Assembly: GCA_963769715.1 (NCBI GenBank)
Contig: CAVYNE010000029.1
Span: forward strand, 62,001 to 126,000
DNA: 64,000 nucleotides
From: Palsa-504 sp963769715
GTDB taxonomy: Bacteria > Actinomycetota > Actinomycetes > Streptosporangiales > Streptosporangiaceae
Direction of reading: 5' to 3'
Both the position numbers and the translations under genes were made by a program. The notes under the pieces were generated by a model that saw nothing but the letters and a program-made list of their open reading frames with translations, searched no databases and was not told the DNA's origin. Positions 52,195-62,009 of this stretch are shown in pieces; the first letter of the stretch is position 1, and each line of letters opens with the position of its first letter.

Positions 52195-53139
52195 ATGGAT
52201 CTGCTGTACGACCACCTCGCGAGAGCGCGCGCTTCGGGCGCTGTTTTCGCTCGAACGGTGGCCGCGCCCCCCTGGGGGTTGCGGCTGGGGGGGTCTATCC
52301 AGCTTGCGGTGCATGCTGTCGTACGGGGGCGGGGATGGCTGTGGTTCGACGACGACTCTGAGAGCCCGGTGGAGCTCTCACCGGGCGACGTGACGCTTGT
52401 CCGCGGGGGCCCCGATCACTACATCGGCCATGAACCCGGTGCCGACTGCCTCGAACCGGAGGAGTTCCGGGCCCATCACGGGCGCGGCCGACGCCCGGAC
52501 GACCCGCAGGCGACGGTGTTCCTGTGCGGCGCCTACCGGTTTTCGGGGGACATCGGCAGCGGCCTGCTCGATGCGCTGCCCCAGGTGCTGTCACTCTCGG
52601 CAGCCGTCGGCGATCCCCTGCGCGACGTGATTGGCCTGCTGTCCCGCGAGCTGGCTTCCCCTGAGCCAGGTCAGCCCACTGTGCTGGACCGGCTCCTTGA
52701 CATACTTCTGGTTCTTGCCATCCGCACCAGTTTCCGTCAGAGCACCACCGCACCTCGCTGGTACCGGGCGTCGGCAGATCCCCGGCTGAACGCAGCGTTG
52801 CAGGCCATACACGAGGACGCCAGACACCCTTGGTCGGTCCCTGAGCTCGCCGAGATCAGCGGACTGTCCCGGGCGGCCTTCGCACGAACCTTCCGAGATG
52901 CGCTCGGCCAGACTCCGATGCAATACCTGACCGATTGGCGAATGACCCTGGCCCGCGATTACCTACGCCACGGCGAGCTGAGCCTGGCGAAAATCGCCAG
53001 CGTGATCGGCTACGGCTCGCCCTACGCGTTCGCCGCAGCCTTCCGGCGCCATCATGGAGACCCGCCCGGAGCATGGCGGCAAAGGGAGTTGACCCCCACC
53101 AGCAGTCTGGTAGCCGGCGACCGCATCCACCTTCGCTGA
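52195..53139 (+). CDS. AraC-family regulator (cupin_6 sensor type)
   Basis: 314 residues. N-terminal cupin-like sensor (LAVHAVVRGRGWLWF, SPGDVTLVRGGPDHYIG), C-terminal double HTH (IHEDARHPWSVPELAEISGLSRAAFARTFRDALGQTPMQYLTDWRMTLARDYLRHGELSLAKIASVIGYGSPYAFAAAFRRHHGDPPGAWR), both helix pairs intact. Divergent from a dehydrogenase remnant, so its original target is decaying. ATG 52195 chosen by the promoter and by the MDLLYDHL family start. Confidence 0.88.
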   Translation: MDLLYDHLARARASGAVFARTVAAPPWGLRLGGSIQLAVHAVVRGRGWLWFDDDSESPVELSPGDVTLVRGGPDHYIGHEPGADCLEPEEFRAHHGRGRRPDDPQATVFLCGAYRFSGDIGSGLLDALPQVLSLSAAVGDPLRDVIGLLSRELASPEPGQPTVLDRLLDILLVLAIRTSFRQSTTAPRWYRASADPRLNAALQAIHEDARHPWSVPELAEISGLSRAAFARTFRDALGQTPMQYLTDWRMTLARDYLRHGELSLAKIASVIGYGSPYAFAAAFRRHHGDPPGAWRQRELTPTSSLVAGDRIHLR

Positions 53140-53211
53140 CGTGACCGGCTGGTCGGTCCTACTTTGCGCGGCATGCCGGTTGAGTTAAAGTGCGATTCGT
53201 CATACGCCGTT

Positions 53212-53640
53212 TCAGCCCGGGCACGTCGCTTGCCACTCGCTGATGTTGAAGCACCAGTTCCATACGCCATTCTCGGTCCTGGCCCCACTGACGCGGAGCC
53301 TGCTGAAGTAGCGCGTACCGCCGTGCTTCTTGACGTCATAAAGCTTCAGCCTGGCATGGCCCTCATTATGGGTGCCGAAGTCGATGACGTACATCGTGGC
53401 CGTACCGGCCGCGGTCTTACTGCCCCAGCTCGACCAGTGAGCGCCACGGAACTCGGTGGCCGGCCCGATGGTCAGGTACCACGACGACGGCCGGACCACG
53501 CTCTTGACGGGATGCGGGCCGGTGACGGCCGGCTCATAGACCACGACCGGCCGCGTCGCGGCTGAAGCCCGTGCCGCACCGCCCATGACCCCCAGCCCGC
53601 ATGCCGCGGTCAGAACGACCGCCGTGATGACTCGCTTCAT
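53212..53640 (-). CDS. small secreted protein, HWxxW...YFSRL family, member 1
   Basis: 142 residues with a signal peptide (MKRVITAVVLTAACGLGVMGGAARASAA). The mature part has a Trp-rich core: RPSSWYL, AHWSSWG, then YDVKKHGGTRYFSRLRV, WNWCFNIS and a final Cys. The HW[SA]xW and YFSRL motifs recur in the next two genes. No known domain. GGGAG precedes ATG 53640. Confidence 0.7.
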   Translation of the reverse strand: MKRVITAVVLTAACGLGVMGGAARASAATRPVVVYEPAVTGPHPVKSVVRPSSWYLTIGPATEFRGAHWSSWGSKTAAGTATMYVIDFGTHNEGHARLKLYDVKKHGGTRYFSRLRVSGARTENGVWNWCFNISEWQATCPG

Positions 53641-53709
53641 CCTGATCTCCCCTCTCAGCACGCCGCCCCGGGCGGGCGGGTGATCGTCCTCGGCTCAAAT
53701 CGCGCGGTG

Positions 53710-54186
53710 TCATACGACGGGGGTGCCGGGAGTGACCCAGCATCCGGTCGTGTTGCCGCACGGGTCCGCGAACCTCTCGGTCCCGGCGTACGTGTGACCG
53801 CGCCAGGTGAAGCGGAAGGCCAGCCGCGAGAAGTACCGCCTGCCGCCGTGCGTGGCGACGGACGATAGCGTGACCCTCACCGGGGCCTCCCGGCTGATGC
53901 CGTTACCCCCCGGCCCGGGCTGCGCCCAGCCGATCCGCCCGGTGCCGTGGGCGGAGCCTCGCCCCCAGGCCGACCAGTGCAGTTTCATCAGGACGAAGTC
54001 GCCGTCGATCGCCTTCGGCGGGACACCGCTGTGCAGGGCGCCGAGGAACGACGGCCGGGTCAGGTTCTGGTTCCAGCCGAGCCAGTCGTGCACGACCGGC
54101 GGCTTCGGCGCCGACGCGACAGCGGTGCCCGCGCCCGCGGCGAGCAGGCTGGCGGCGAGCGCCGCCGCGAGGATGAGCCTTCTCAC
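53710..54186 (-). CDS. small secreted protein, HWxxW...YFSRL family, member 2
   Basis: 158 residues; signal peptide MRRLILAAALAASLLAAGAGTAVAS. Motifs RPSFLG, LHWSAWGRG, VRVTLSSVATHGGRRYFSRLAF as in member 1, two Cys near the C-terminus (DPCGNTTGCW). GTG 54186 overlaps the stop of the upstream gene by four bases, so it is co-translated with member 3. Confidence 0.7.
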   Translation of the reverse strand: MRRLILAAALAASLLAAGAGTAVASAPKPPVVHDWLGWNQNLTRPSFLGALHSGVPPKAIDGDFVLMKLHWSAWGRGSAHGTGRIGWAQPGPGGNGISREAPVRVTLSSVATHGGRRYFSRLAFRFTWRGHTYAGTERFADPCGNTTGCWVTPGTPVV

Positions 54187-54668
54187 GAGGCGCCGCCTAT
54201 CCAGCCGCCGATCACGAAGCCGCCGGCCCGGGTCACCTTGTAGGTGTACTTAAGGGTGCGGAAGCCACGGCCAGTGATGACCATCCTGGTGAAGTACGGC
54301 CCCGGACGCGCGCCGCCGCGATACCGGACGCCGGACAGCGTGACCGTGACCTTGTAGTAGTGCTGGTCGGCCTTGGTGCAGCACGGGCCGGTGCGCTCGT
54401 ACTCGGTGGCCTTGCTGGTGACGGCCGTGCTGTGGTTCCAGCGAGCCCAGTGCATGCCGGTGACCGCCGCGGTCCCATCGGCGAAGATGAAGAAGATCTT
54501 GGGCTTGACCTGGGGGTAATCCCAGACCGCTCCAGTACCTCCGCCCAGGTTGTACAGGACAGGCAGCGGGGCCGGCTTCGAGGCCGCGGCCGGTGATGCG
54601 CTCGCCATGCCAGCCGAGCCGGCCAGCAGCGCGGCGGCGAGCGCCAGCGCGAGCAGGATATTCCTCAT
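54183..54668 (-). CDS. small secreted protein, HWxxW...YFxRM family, member 3
   Basis: 161 residues; signal peptide MRNILLALALAAALLAGSAGMASASP. Motifs GMHWARWN, VTVTLSGVRYRGGARPGPYFTRMVI match members 1 and 2 in order. CC in GPCCTK. First gene of the run of two overlapping genes. AAAGGA is 11 nt from the ATG. Confidence 0.7.
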   Translation of the reverse strand: MRNILLALALAAALLAGSAGMASASPAAASKPAPLPVLYNLGGGTGAVWDYPQVKPKIFFIFADGTAAVTGMHWARWNHSTAVTSKATEYERTGPCCTKADQHYYKVTVTLSGVRYRGGARPGPYFTRMVITGRGFRTLKYTYKVTRAGGFVIGGWIGGAS

Positions 54669-54763
54669 GTGTTCGTGTTCCTTTCGCGTGGGTCCGGTGC
54701 ACCCGCAAGGGATAACCGGGAAGCTTATTCAAATTGAGTTTTGCTTCTGTTATGCGCTAGCTC

Positions 54764-55294
54764 TTAAGGGGTGATGCCGGGCCCAGGCGCGCAGTTGGCG
54801 ATATTGTTCTGCACCCATGTGCCAGGACTGGCCGGCGAGGAGAGGAGGAATATCCCGTAGGCGAGCCCTTTCACCGTATAGGTGAAGTCGAGGCAGGTGA
54901 AATACCCGCTGGGATTGTACGTTGCCGGCAGGCTGATACTCGTGACAGACCCGGTAGCGTCGGCTGGCGTCCCTTTACCGGGCGCGACGCAGCCGACCGT
55001 TGATGTGCTCGCCTCGCAGGTGCCATTGGGCGCGAAATATGCCCCGGTCCAGTAGCATTTGCCCGGCGCGCAAAGCTCTTGTGCGGTGGTCACCTGCAGG
55101 ACGTATTTCACGGTACCGTCGGTGTAGGGGATGGTCAGCGGGTAGTTCTGATAATTGGACTGGTACACGCAGGTCTGGCCGGCGCACAGCTGAGCCCCAG
55201 TGCCGGTGCTCGCACCTGCGGCGCCCGCGCCAGAGACGGCGCTCACGGCCAGCGCGGCCGCGAACGCGGCCGTAATCAGGAGGTATTTTTTCAT
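54764..55294 (-). CDS. small secreted Cys-rich protein
   Basis: 176 residues; signal peptide MKKYLLITAAFAAALAVSAVSGAGAAGAST. Six Cys in the mature part (LCAGQTCVYQ, LCAPGKCYW, GTCEAS, GCVAPG, FTCLDF, NCAPG) and many Tyr/Asn. It lacks the HWxxW motif, so it is a neighbour of, not a member of, the array. Unknown function; probably a disulfide-stabilised extracellular protein. Confidence 0.65.
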   Translation of the reverse strand: MKKYLLITAAFAAALAVSAVSGAGAAGASTGTGAQLCAGQTCVYQSNYQNYPLTIPYTDGTVKYVLQVTTAQELCAPGKCYWTGAYFAPNGTCEASTSTVGCVAPGKGTPADATGSVTSISLPATYNPSGYFTCLDFTYTVKGLAYGIFLLSSPASPGTWVQNNIANCAPGPGITP

Positions 55295-55491
55295 TTCCCA
55301 CCCCTTCAGGCCTCCGGCCCACGGCGAGCCGGCCGAGACGCTCCGCCTAGGTGGCGGAGCAGTAAGCCCAGTGTGTAGCGGGCCGGATTCTGGCAGCAGG
55401 GGCCGGGCGGCCCCATCGGGCGCGCCGGGTGTGGGCCGAACGGCCCATTTATCCCGGGAGGCCGGTCATGTGGGGCCAGGGAGGCCAGCCC

Positions 55492-58400
55492 TCAGGAGGA
55501 GGGGGCGACCGCTTCGATGCCGGCCTGGACGGCGTAGCGGACCAGGTCGGGGCGCCGGCGGGCGCCGGTCTTGTCGCGGATCCGGTCCAGGTGGGATCTG
55601 ACCGTGTTAACCGACAGGAACAGCCGCCCGGCGATCTGGGCGTCGGTCGCTCCGCCGGCCAGCAGCGCCACGATCTCCCGCTCTCGTTCCGATAGCGGGT
55701 CGGCTGAACCGTCCGCCGTTGCCTGGCCGGCGGCGGGAACGGTGCTGGCCGATGCGACCGCGGGACCGGGCCCGGCTGCGGCGGTGGCCAGGGTGATGGC
55801 GTCGGCCTGGCTGAGCGTGCGGCCGCGGGCGTAGGCGGCCTCGAACGCGGCATCGCCCAGCGTGGCGCGCAGCTGGGCGTGGTCGCGGTCGCGCAGCCCC
55901 GCTTCGAGAGCCTCGAAAGCGCGTCCGGCCTGCTCGTAGTGTTCGTCGGCGACGCCGTGCAGGGTGGCGGCGATGGTGGGATCGCCATCTGCGCCGGCGG
56001 CCAGGGCCAGGCCGAGGAGCGCGCCGTGAACATATGACTTGACGCCGGTGATCCGGGCGGTGTCCAGGCTGTCGAGGAAGTGGCGGCGGGCGTGGCGGGG
56101 ATTGCCGTCGATGAGGTCGACGAGTCCCAGGTTCTGGCGCAAGCCGGCGGAGAGGTTCTGGTAGCCGAGGTTGTCGGCGAGCGTGCTCGCCTCCTGAAGA
56201 TGCCCCCGGGCCGCCCGGAGCTTCCCCGTCGCGTGCTCGTCGATGCCGAGGTTGGCCAGCGTGGTGGCGAGCCGGTAGTTGTCTCCGGCCGCCCGTGACA
56301 GGGTGATGGCTTCCTGGTTGTCAGCGAAGGCGGCGTCCAGATTGCCTGCTTCGCTGTTGAACACCGCACGACGGGAGAGAATATAAGCAAGCAGCCGGGG
56401 ATCTCCGGCCCTGCGGGCCAGGCCGACGGCGTCGTCGATGTGGGCCAGTGCGGCAGGCAGATCGCCGTGCTCGAAGCTGAGCCAGCACAGCTGGGCGAGG
56501 GCGTCAGCGGCGACGGCGTCGTCGGCGAGGTCACGGGCGATCCTGAGGGCCTCGTCGGCCATCGAGGGGGGCGCCGGGTCGTCGCCGAAGTAATCGAGCA
56601 GGTGGCAGGTCACGGTGAGGGCCCGGGCCCGGGTCCGGGTGGGCGTTTGAGCGTCGGGTCGCTCGAGCAGGACGTTGAGCGCCTCGAGGACTTCGCCGCC
56701 GTGGCCGCGCATGTTGCAGAACCGGTGCAGCCCCGCCGCTAGTCGCAAGCCGGGCTCGGCGCCGGCCGGATCGGCGAGGCTGAACGCCAGTGCGGCGCGG
56801 ATGTTGTCGAACTCGGCCTCGAGGCGGTCGAGCCATGCGGCCTCGTCCGGGCCGCGCAGGTGAGTGTCGGCGGTCTCGACCAGAGCCAGGAAGTAATCGC
56901 GGTGGGCGGCGCGGGTTTCGTCCAGCTCCGGGCCGGCCCGCCGGGCCAGGCGTTCGGCGGCGTAGTGGCGGACTGTCTCCAGCAGCCGGTAGCGGGTCGA
57001 CCCGTGGATCTCGTCGGCCTGGACCAGGCTCTTGCCGACCAGGGCGGCCAGATGGTCCAGCACCTGCCATCCGCCGGTGCCGCCTGCTGCGGTGACCGCT
57101 TCGGCGGCCTCCAGGGTCCAGCCCCCGGCGAAGACCGACAGCCGGTCGGCCACGATCTGCTCCTCGGGGTTGAGCAGGTCATACGACCAGTCGATCAGGG
57201 CGCGCAGGGTCTGATGGCGGGGCAGGGCGGTACGGCTCCCCCCGGTCAGCAGCCGGAACCGCTGATCAAGCCGGGCGCTGATCTCCGGCACCGACAGCGA
57301 ACCCATCCGGGCCGCGGCCAGCTCCAGGGCCAGCGGGATCCCGTCCAGCCGCACGCAGACCGCCGCCACCGCCGCGGCGTTGGCGTCGTCCAGGGCGAAG
57401 CCCTGCCGGTACATCGAGGCGCGCTCCGCGAACAGCTGTACCGACTCGAAAGCAGCCAGCCGGCCGGGGGCGGCCAGATCGGCGGGCGGGACGGCCAGCG
57501 GGGGAACCCGGAAGACGTGCTCCCCGCTGACGCCCAGCGGCTCCCTGCTGGTGACCAGCAGGCATGCCCGCGGGCAGGACCGCATCAGGGCGTCGGCCAG
57601 CTTGGCGGCCGCGCCGAGCACGTGCTCGGCGTTATCCAGGACCACCAGCAGGGAGCGGTCGCCGACCGCGTCGACCAGGGTACTGAGGATGGGCCGTCCC
57701 GGCTCCTCGCGGACTCCGAGTACGGCCGCCACTGTGCGGGCCACCAGCTCGGGTTCGGCTACCGGCGCCAGCTCCACCAGCCACACCCCGTCGCCGGCGC
57801 CATCCAGCACCTCAGCTGCTACCTGCAACGCCAGCCGCGTCTTGCCGATCCCGCCCGGCCCCGCGATCGTGACCAGCCGCGACCCGCCCGACACCAGCGA
57901 GCGTACTCCGGCCAGCTCCGCCGCCCGGCCCACGAAACTAGTGGCCTGCGACGGCAGGTTATGCCGCAGCGCTGGATCATACAGCGAGCGCAGCGGGCCG
58001 AACCCCCCGGCCAGGCCCGCCCCGGTCACCTGGAAGACCCGCTCGGCCTGGCCCAGGTCCTGCAGCCGATGCTCGCCCAGGTCCCGGAACCCGAGCCCGC
58101 CGTCCAGCCGGCCGGCCAGCAGCTCATAGGTCGCCCCCGTCACCAGCACCTGACCACCATGCCCGGCGGCCAGCAGCCGGGCGACCCGGTTCACCACCGG
58201 ACCGAAATAGTCGCCGTCCCGCTCCAGGCAGGCCCCCGAATGCAACGCCATGCGCACCCCGACGGGCAACCCGGGCGGCCACCGCTCAGCACCGACAGCC
58301 CGCTGGATAGCCACCGCCGACGCCAGCGCGGCGGACGGGTCGGCGAACACCGCACGAAACGCCCCGCCCACCGTCTTGAAGACCTGACCGCCCGCACCCT

Positions 58401-58533
58401 CGAGCTGCTCACGGACAATACGGTCATGGCGGGCCGACGCCTCCGCCATAGCCCCGGGATCGGCCTCCCACAGCCGGACGCCGCCCTCGATATCGGTGAA
58501 CACCAACGTCACCATGCCAGAGGGCAGCCCCAT
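55492..58533 (-). CDS. cyclase-domain / AAA / LuxR giant regulator
   Basis: 1013 residues. Residues about 6-170: class III nucleotidyl cyclase-like domain (VTLVFTDIEGGVRLWE, metal Asp14; NRVARLLAAGHGGQVLVT). The second metal Asp is lost: FKTVGGAF stands where FKTxGDGF is expected (Gly57). Then NB-ARC/AAA ATPase with GPGGIGKTRLA (P-loop), a TPR-like helical region (about 550-900) and a C-terminal LuxR HTH (PLSEREREIVALLAGGATDAQIAGRLFLSVNTVRSHLDRIRDKTG). Probably a degenerate cyclase used as sensor in a transcription regulator of the AfsR/MalT type; target unknown. Confidence 0.85.
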   Translation of the reverse strand: MGLPSGMVTLVFTDIEGGVRLWEADPGAMAEASARHDRIVREQLEGAGGQVFKTVGGAFRAVFADPSAALASAVAIQRAVGAERWPPGLPVGVRMALHSGACLERDGDYFGPVVNRVARLLAAGHGGQVLVTGATYELLAGRLDGGLGFRDLGEHRLQDLGQAERVFQVTGAGLAGGFGPLRSLYDPALRHNLPSQATSFVGRAAELAGVRSLVSGGSRLVTIAGPGGIGKTRLALQVAAEVLDGAGDGVWLVELAPVAEPELVARTVAAVLGVREEPGRPILSTLVDAVGDRSLLVVLDNAEHVLGAAAKLADALMRSCPRACLLVTSREPLGVSGEHVFRVPPLAVPPADLAAPGRLAAFESVQLFAERASMYRQGFALDDANAAAVAAVCVRLDGIPLALELAAARMGSLSVPEISARLDQRFRLLTGGSRTALPRHQTLRALIDWSYDLLNPEEQIVADRLSVFAGGWTLEAAEAVTAAGGTGGWQVLDHLAALVGKSLVQADEIHGSTRYRLLETVRHYAAERLARRAGPELDETRAAHRDYFLALVETADTHLRGPDEAAWLDRLEAEFDNIRAALAFSLADPAGAEPGLRLAAGLHRFCNMRGHGGEVLEALNVLLERPDAQTPTRTRARALTVTCHLLDYFGDDPAPPSMADEALRIARDLADDAVAADALAQLCWLSFEHGDLPAALAHIDDAVGLARRAGDPRLLAYILSRRAVFNSEAGNLDAAFADNQEAITLSRAAGDNYRLATTLANLGIDEHATGKLRAARGHLQEASTLADNLGYQNLSAGLRQNLGLVDLIDGNPRHARRHFLDSLDTARITGVKSYVHGALLGLALAAGADGDPTIAATLHGVADEHYEQAGRAFEALEAGLRDRDHAQLRATLGDAAFEAAYARGRTLSQADAITLATAAAGPGPAVASASTVPAAGQATADGSADPLSEREREIVALLAGGATDAQIAGRLFLSVNTVRSHLDRIRDKTGARRRPDLVRYAVQAGIEAVAPSS

Positions 58534-58744
58534 CCACCCATTGTGCACCCCCGATCCCGCCCCCGCCTGCTCGCGCCCGTGATGTCCGACTGGTCGGGTC
58601 CCAGCCACGCTCTGGGGCGACGGCTGAGTGTTCGATTACGGGAAGATGATCAAAAGACTCACGCCGGAATCGGCCATCAGGGCGCCCCTCGCGACGAGGA
58701 ATTGATACGGGCGGGGTCAGCTTGGTGCTTACTCGGGCGGTGGG

Positions 58745-60130
58745 TCACGAGCTCCTGTCGGCTCCTGTCTGGCGCACTGCCGCGGCGGCCTGCCGTGCCG
58801 CCACGAGGATCGGGTCCCACACCGGGGAGAACGGCGGGGCGTACGCGAGGTCCAGGGCCGTGATCTCCTCTACCGTCATGCGGTTCCACAGCGCCGTCGC
58901 AGCCGTGTCGATCCGCTTGGCCGATCCCTCGCTGCCCACGATCTGCACGCCCAGCAGGCGTCCGGTGCAGCGTTCGGCGATCATCTTGACCGTCATCTGC
59001 CGGGTACCCGGGAAGTAGGCGGCCTTCGTGCCGGACCGCACGGTGACGGTCACATAGGCGAACCCGGCGCGTCTGGCGTCGCGCTCGCGCAGCCCGGTCC
59101 GGGCGATCTCCAGATGACACACCTTGCTCACCGCGGTGCCGACTACTCCGGGAAACGTGGCGTAGGAGCCGGCCAGATTGTGCCCGATGACCCGGCCGTG
59201 CTTGTTGGCGTGGGTGCCAAGCGGCACATGCTGGTACTGGCCCGAGACCAGGTTCAGGACCTCCACGCAATCGCCGCCCGCCCAGACGCAGTCGTATCCC
59301 AGGACTTGCATCTGCACGTTCGTGCGCAGGCCGCCCTGATCCCCTAGCGGCAGGCCGGCATTTCGCGCGAGCGCGGTGTTGGGTCGTACCCCCAGACCGA
59401 GAACGACCAGGTCGGCCGGGATCGAGCCGTCGGTGGTCACCACCGAGCGGATCCTGCGGTCGCTGCTGGTCTCGAATCCGGTGACGGCGGTGTCGGTGTG
59501 CACATCGATACCAAGGCCCTCCATCGCCTGGTGCACGGCTGCGCCCATGTCCGGATCGAGCGTGGTCATCGGCTGGGCGGCCTGATCGACGACGGTCACC
59601 GCCACACCGCGTCGCACCAGTGCCTCGGCCATCTCCACGCCGATATAGCCCCCGCCGACCACGACGGCCCGCCGGGGCTGCGCGCGCTCAAGGTCCGCCA
59701 GGAGCGCGGCACCGTCGTCGAGGGTCTGCACCCCGAACACGCCGGCGGCGTCCACACCGGGAAGCGGCGGTCGGACCGGGACCGCGCCGGTGGCGATCAC
59801 GAGGGAGTCGAAGCTTTCCCGGTACGACCGCCCGGCGGCAAGGTCGTGAGCGGTCACCCGCCCGGCCTGAAGGTCGATCTCCTCCACCGCGGTTCGCATC
59901 CGAAGGTCGATGCCGTTCCGCCGGTGCGCGTCCGGCGAACGGGCGATCAGACGCTCCGGCTCGTCGATGTCACCGGCCACCCAGTACGGGATGCCGCAGG
60001 CCGAGTAGGACGTGTGCGCTCCGCGCTCGAACGCGACGATCTGGACCGCGTCGCCCGCGATCCGCAGGGCCTGCGAGGCCGCGCTCATCCCGGCCGCGTC
60101 CGCTCCGATGACGACTATTCGCTCGGTCAT
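58745..60130 (-). CDS. CoA-disulfide-reductase/NADH-oxidase-like flavoprotein
   Basis: 461 residues: FAD motif VVIGADAAGMSAA (with Ala-Asp rather than GxGxxG), active-site region SYSACGIPYW (Cys in the CoADR/NOX position), NAD motif VVGGGYIGVEMAEAL, FAD Asp in WAGGDCVEV, and C-terminal dimerisation domain (LGTHANKHGRVIGHNLAG). Members reduce CoA disulfide or O2 using NAD(P)H. Substrate undecided. Downstream neighbour is a small conserved protein 53 bp away. Confidence 0.85.
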   Translation of the reverse strand: MTERIVVIGADAAGMSAASQALRIAGDAVQIVAFERGAHTSYSACGIPYWVAGDIDEPERLIARSPDAHRRNGIDLRMRTAVEEIDLQAGRVTAHDLAAGRSYRESFDSLVIATGAVPVRPPLPGVDAAGVFGVQTLDDGAALLADLERAQPRRAVVVGGGYIGVEMAEALVRRGVAVTVVDQAAQPMTTLDPDMGAAVHQAMEGLGIDVHTDTAVTGFETSSDRRIRSVVTTDGSIPADLVVLGLGVRPNTALARNAGLPLGDQGGLRTNVQMQVLGYDCVWAGGDCVEVLNLVSGQYQHVPLGTHANKHGRVIGHNLAGSYATFPGVVGTAVSKVCHLEIARTGLRERDARRAGFAYVTVTVRSGTKAAYFPGTRQMTVKMIAERCTGRLLGVQIVGSEGSAKRIDTAATALWNRMTVEEITALDLAYAPPFSPVWDPILVAARQAAAAVRQTGADRSS

Positions 60131-60183
60131 CGGATGAGCGCACGCCGCTGACCAGGCCGCACCGTCACGCGCCTGGCCACTGG

Positions 60184-60351
60184 TCAGGCCGCCTCAGTGA
60201 TGGTGCGGATCTCGGTTCCCGCACGAACCGCCTTGTTGACCGGTTCGTCGCCGCGCAACGCATGCCCGTCCGCGTCAATACGCACACCGTACGGCTTTTC
60301 GTCACCGGTCACCGTGGCGGTGGCGACGGTGTGGTCGCGGTCTTCGCTCAT
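60184..60351 (-). CDS. small OsmC-N-terminus-like protein
   Basis: 55 residues, MSEDRDHTVATATVTGDEKPYGVRIDADGHALRGDEP resembling the first strands of OsmC/Ohr-like proteins, then NKAVRAGTEIRTITEAA. It ends before the catalytic Cys part, so it may be a truncated OsmC or an independent small protein. GAGG precedes ATG 60351. Confidence 0.5.
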   Translation of the reverse strand: MSEDRDHTVATATVTGDEKPYGVRIDADGHALRGDEPVNKAVRAGTEIRTITEAA

Positions 60352-61405
60352 CGGCCATCCTCTCTTGATCACGCTGCCGCGCGTCGGCGCTTCTGCTCCG
60401 GCTCGCCGTCTGCGGCTACGGTAAATCCAGTGCCGAGGGCCACATTCCCTGCCAGGCCGAGGCCGCTATGCGCGGGGTTGATGCTGCCGGGTCGGCGCAT
60501 GCCGCGTGTCTGTAAGTACAGCTGGACCAGCCCGGCGGACAATCTCCGCCCCGGGTTGATCATCTGATGGCAGCCCGGCTGTCACGATGCGATACCTCCC
60601 CCCGCGACCAGCCAGCTCGCCGTCCGCAGTCCCCTGGGGGCGGCGGCGGCACCCGCATCATGATGTGCTGGTCAGGTCCCGGGCCCATGGAAGCCGACAA
60701 AATGCCATCCCCCGGCCGGGCGCCGATGCCGGTGCGGGAACGTACAGGTGACCATCATCCCTCACGGCTACCATAACGCCCGACTGCGATTCCGGCACAG
60801 GCTCAACCGCGACCAGGTGCGGCCTGCACATCGCGTTTCCGGGGATGGGGTCCAACGGTGCTCACGTCGGTACATCGGCCACGTCAACTCACCGATAGGG
60901 AACTCAGCGACCTGATCCTCTGCTCACGCACTGTGGCTGATCCTCATCTGACCGAAGCGCACACTCCCGCCGATCGGCGCGGCTGCCGACTGGATGGCTA
61001 TCGGGACAGCGGGCGTGCGGATCAGGGCGATCTGGGTGTGACGTCCGGCGACGCCAGCCAAAGCGACGTACCACCGTCCCGGTTTCGTGACCGTGCCTGG
61101 CACTATCCTGCACGTGGCTGATAGGACCTGTGCTCCGGAATGGCCAGGAACACGGCATAAGTTCCCGAACGGTCAGGTACGTGCGCCCCGCATTACCTGG
61201 CACATGGCATGCGCGTTCGCCCCGGCTGGCTTCGACCAGGCAGCCGTCCTCGTCATCGGCAGCCTCGGCGAAACCTGCACGACCTCCATCAGCTCCGCCA
61301 GCACCCTCGCCGAGCGGAATGCCTGATACCGGATCATCGAGACCATGAAGTGGATACGGTTCATCGCGGTGTTCTGCGGCAAGCGCCAAAAGGCCGGCCG
61401 CGGTG
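60352..61405. other. long region without supported gene
   Basis: About 1 kb with interrupted frames on both strands and no recognisable domain. Small possible ORFs (60369-60563 minus; 61345-61410 plus, start MKWIRFIAVFCG) lack signals. It may be decayed DNA. Confidence 0.5.
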
Positions 61406-61789
61406 CTAGCTGACCGGCGCCGAGGGGGCGATCCCCGCCGCGGCAGCGATCCTCGCCGCTTCCGCCTCCGGGTCGCCGCCCTCGGGCACGCAGATGACAA
61501 GGCGGCCGAAACGTCCCGACGCCACGTCCACCCGGACCGCCGGCCGGTCGCGGTGCAGGATGCAGAAATCGTAGCCATCACTGTGCCGGCGGGTGCCCAG
61601 CACAGCGTGCCCGGCAAAGCTGATCCCCGCCATCCGCCACCCCCGCAGGCCCAGCCACGGCTTAGGATCGGGCGCCACAGAGACGATGGAGGAGAGGCGG
61701 ACCCGGATGTCACCGTGGAAACCCCAGATCTTCTCGCCCACGGTGAGATGGACTACCAGGTCCTCGTCGTCGGCAATCAGCTCGGCCAT
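61406..61789 (-). CDS. hypothetical protein, PH-like/beta-rich
   Basis: 127 residues; strands FGFHGDIRVRLSSIVSVAPDPKPW, LGTRRHSDGYDFCILHRDRPAVRVDVASGRFGRLVICVPEGGDPEAEAARIAA. The last part (helix after GGDPEAEAARI) fits a PH-domain-like small protein. Uninterrupted frame, good codon bias; no function assigned. Confidence 0.65.
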   Translation of the reverse strand: MAELIADDEDLVVHLTVGEKIWGFHGDIRVRLSSIVSVAPDPKPWLGLRGWRMAGISFAGHAVLGTRRHSDGYDFCILHRDRPAVRVDVASGRFGRLVICVPEGGDPEAEAARIAAAAGIAPSAPVS

Positions 61790-62009
61790 TTGGGTCCAGG
61801 ATAGGCCGGCGCATGCCCGGCGTTCAGGCCTGCCCCGCTCATCCTCGGTGCCGTCCAGCCCGGACCGGACGGTGCTGTCAGCGTCGCGGCAGTCGGGGGA
61901 AGCCCCGAAGCAAGTGAGGGTTCATGGCCGTTCCGATGTCTCGACCTGTTCGGTCGCCTGCTTTGCTAGTGCTTTAACCTTTACGTGATTCGAGCCTCGG
62001 CTGCTGCGG

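Noticed and set aside
56860..58863. 667-codon plus-strand frame opposite the giant regulator
   Set aside because: Antisense shadow of the cyclase-AAA-LuxR gene with Arg/Gln/Pro-rich composition.
60369..60563. Minus-strand ORF of 64 codons, faintly thiolase-like end
   Set aside because: No start signal and the resemblance is too weak to support.
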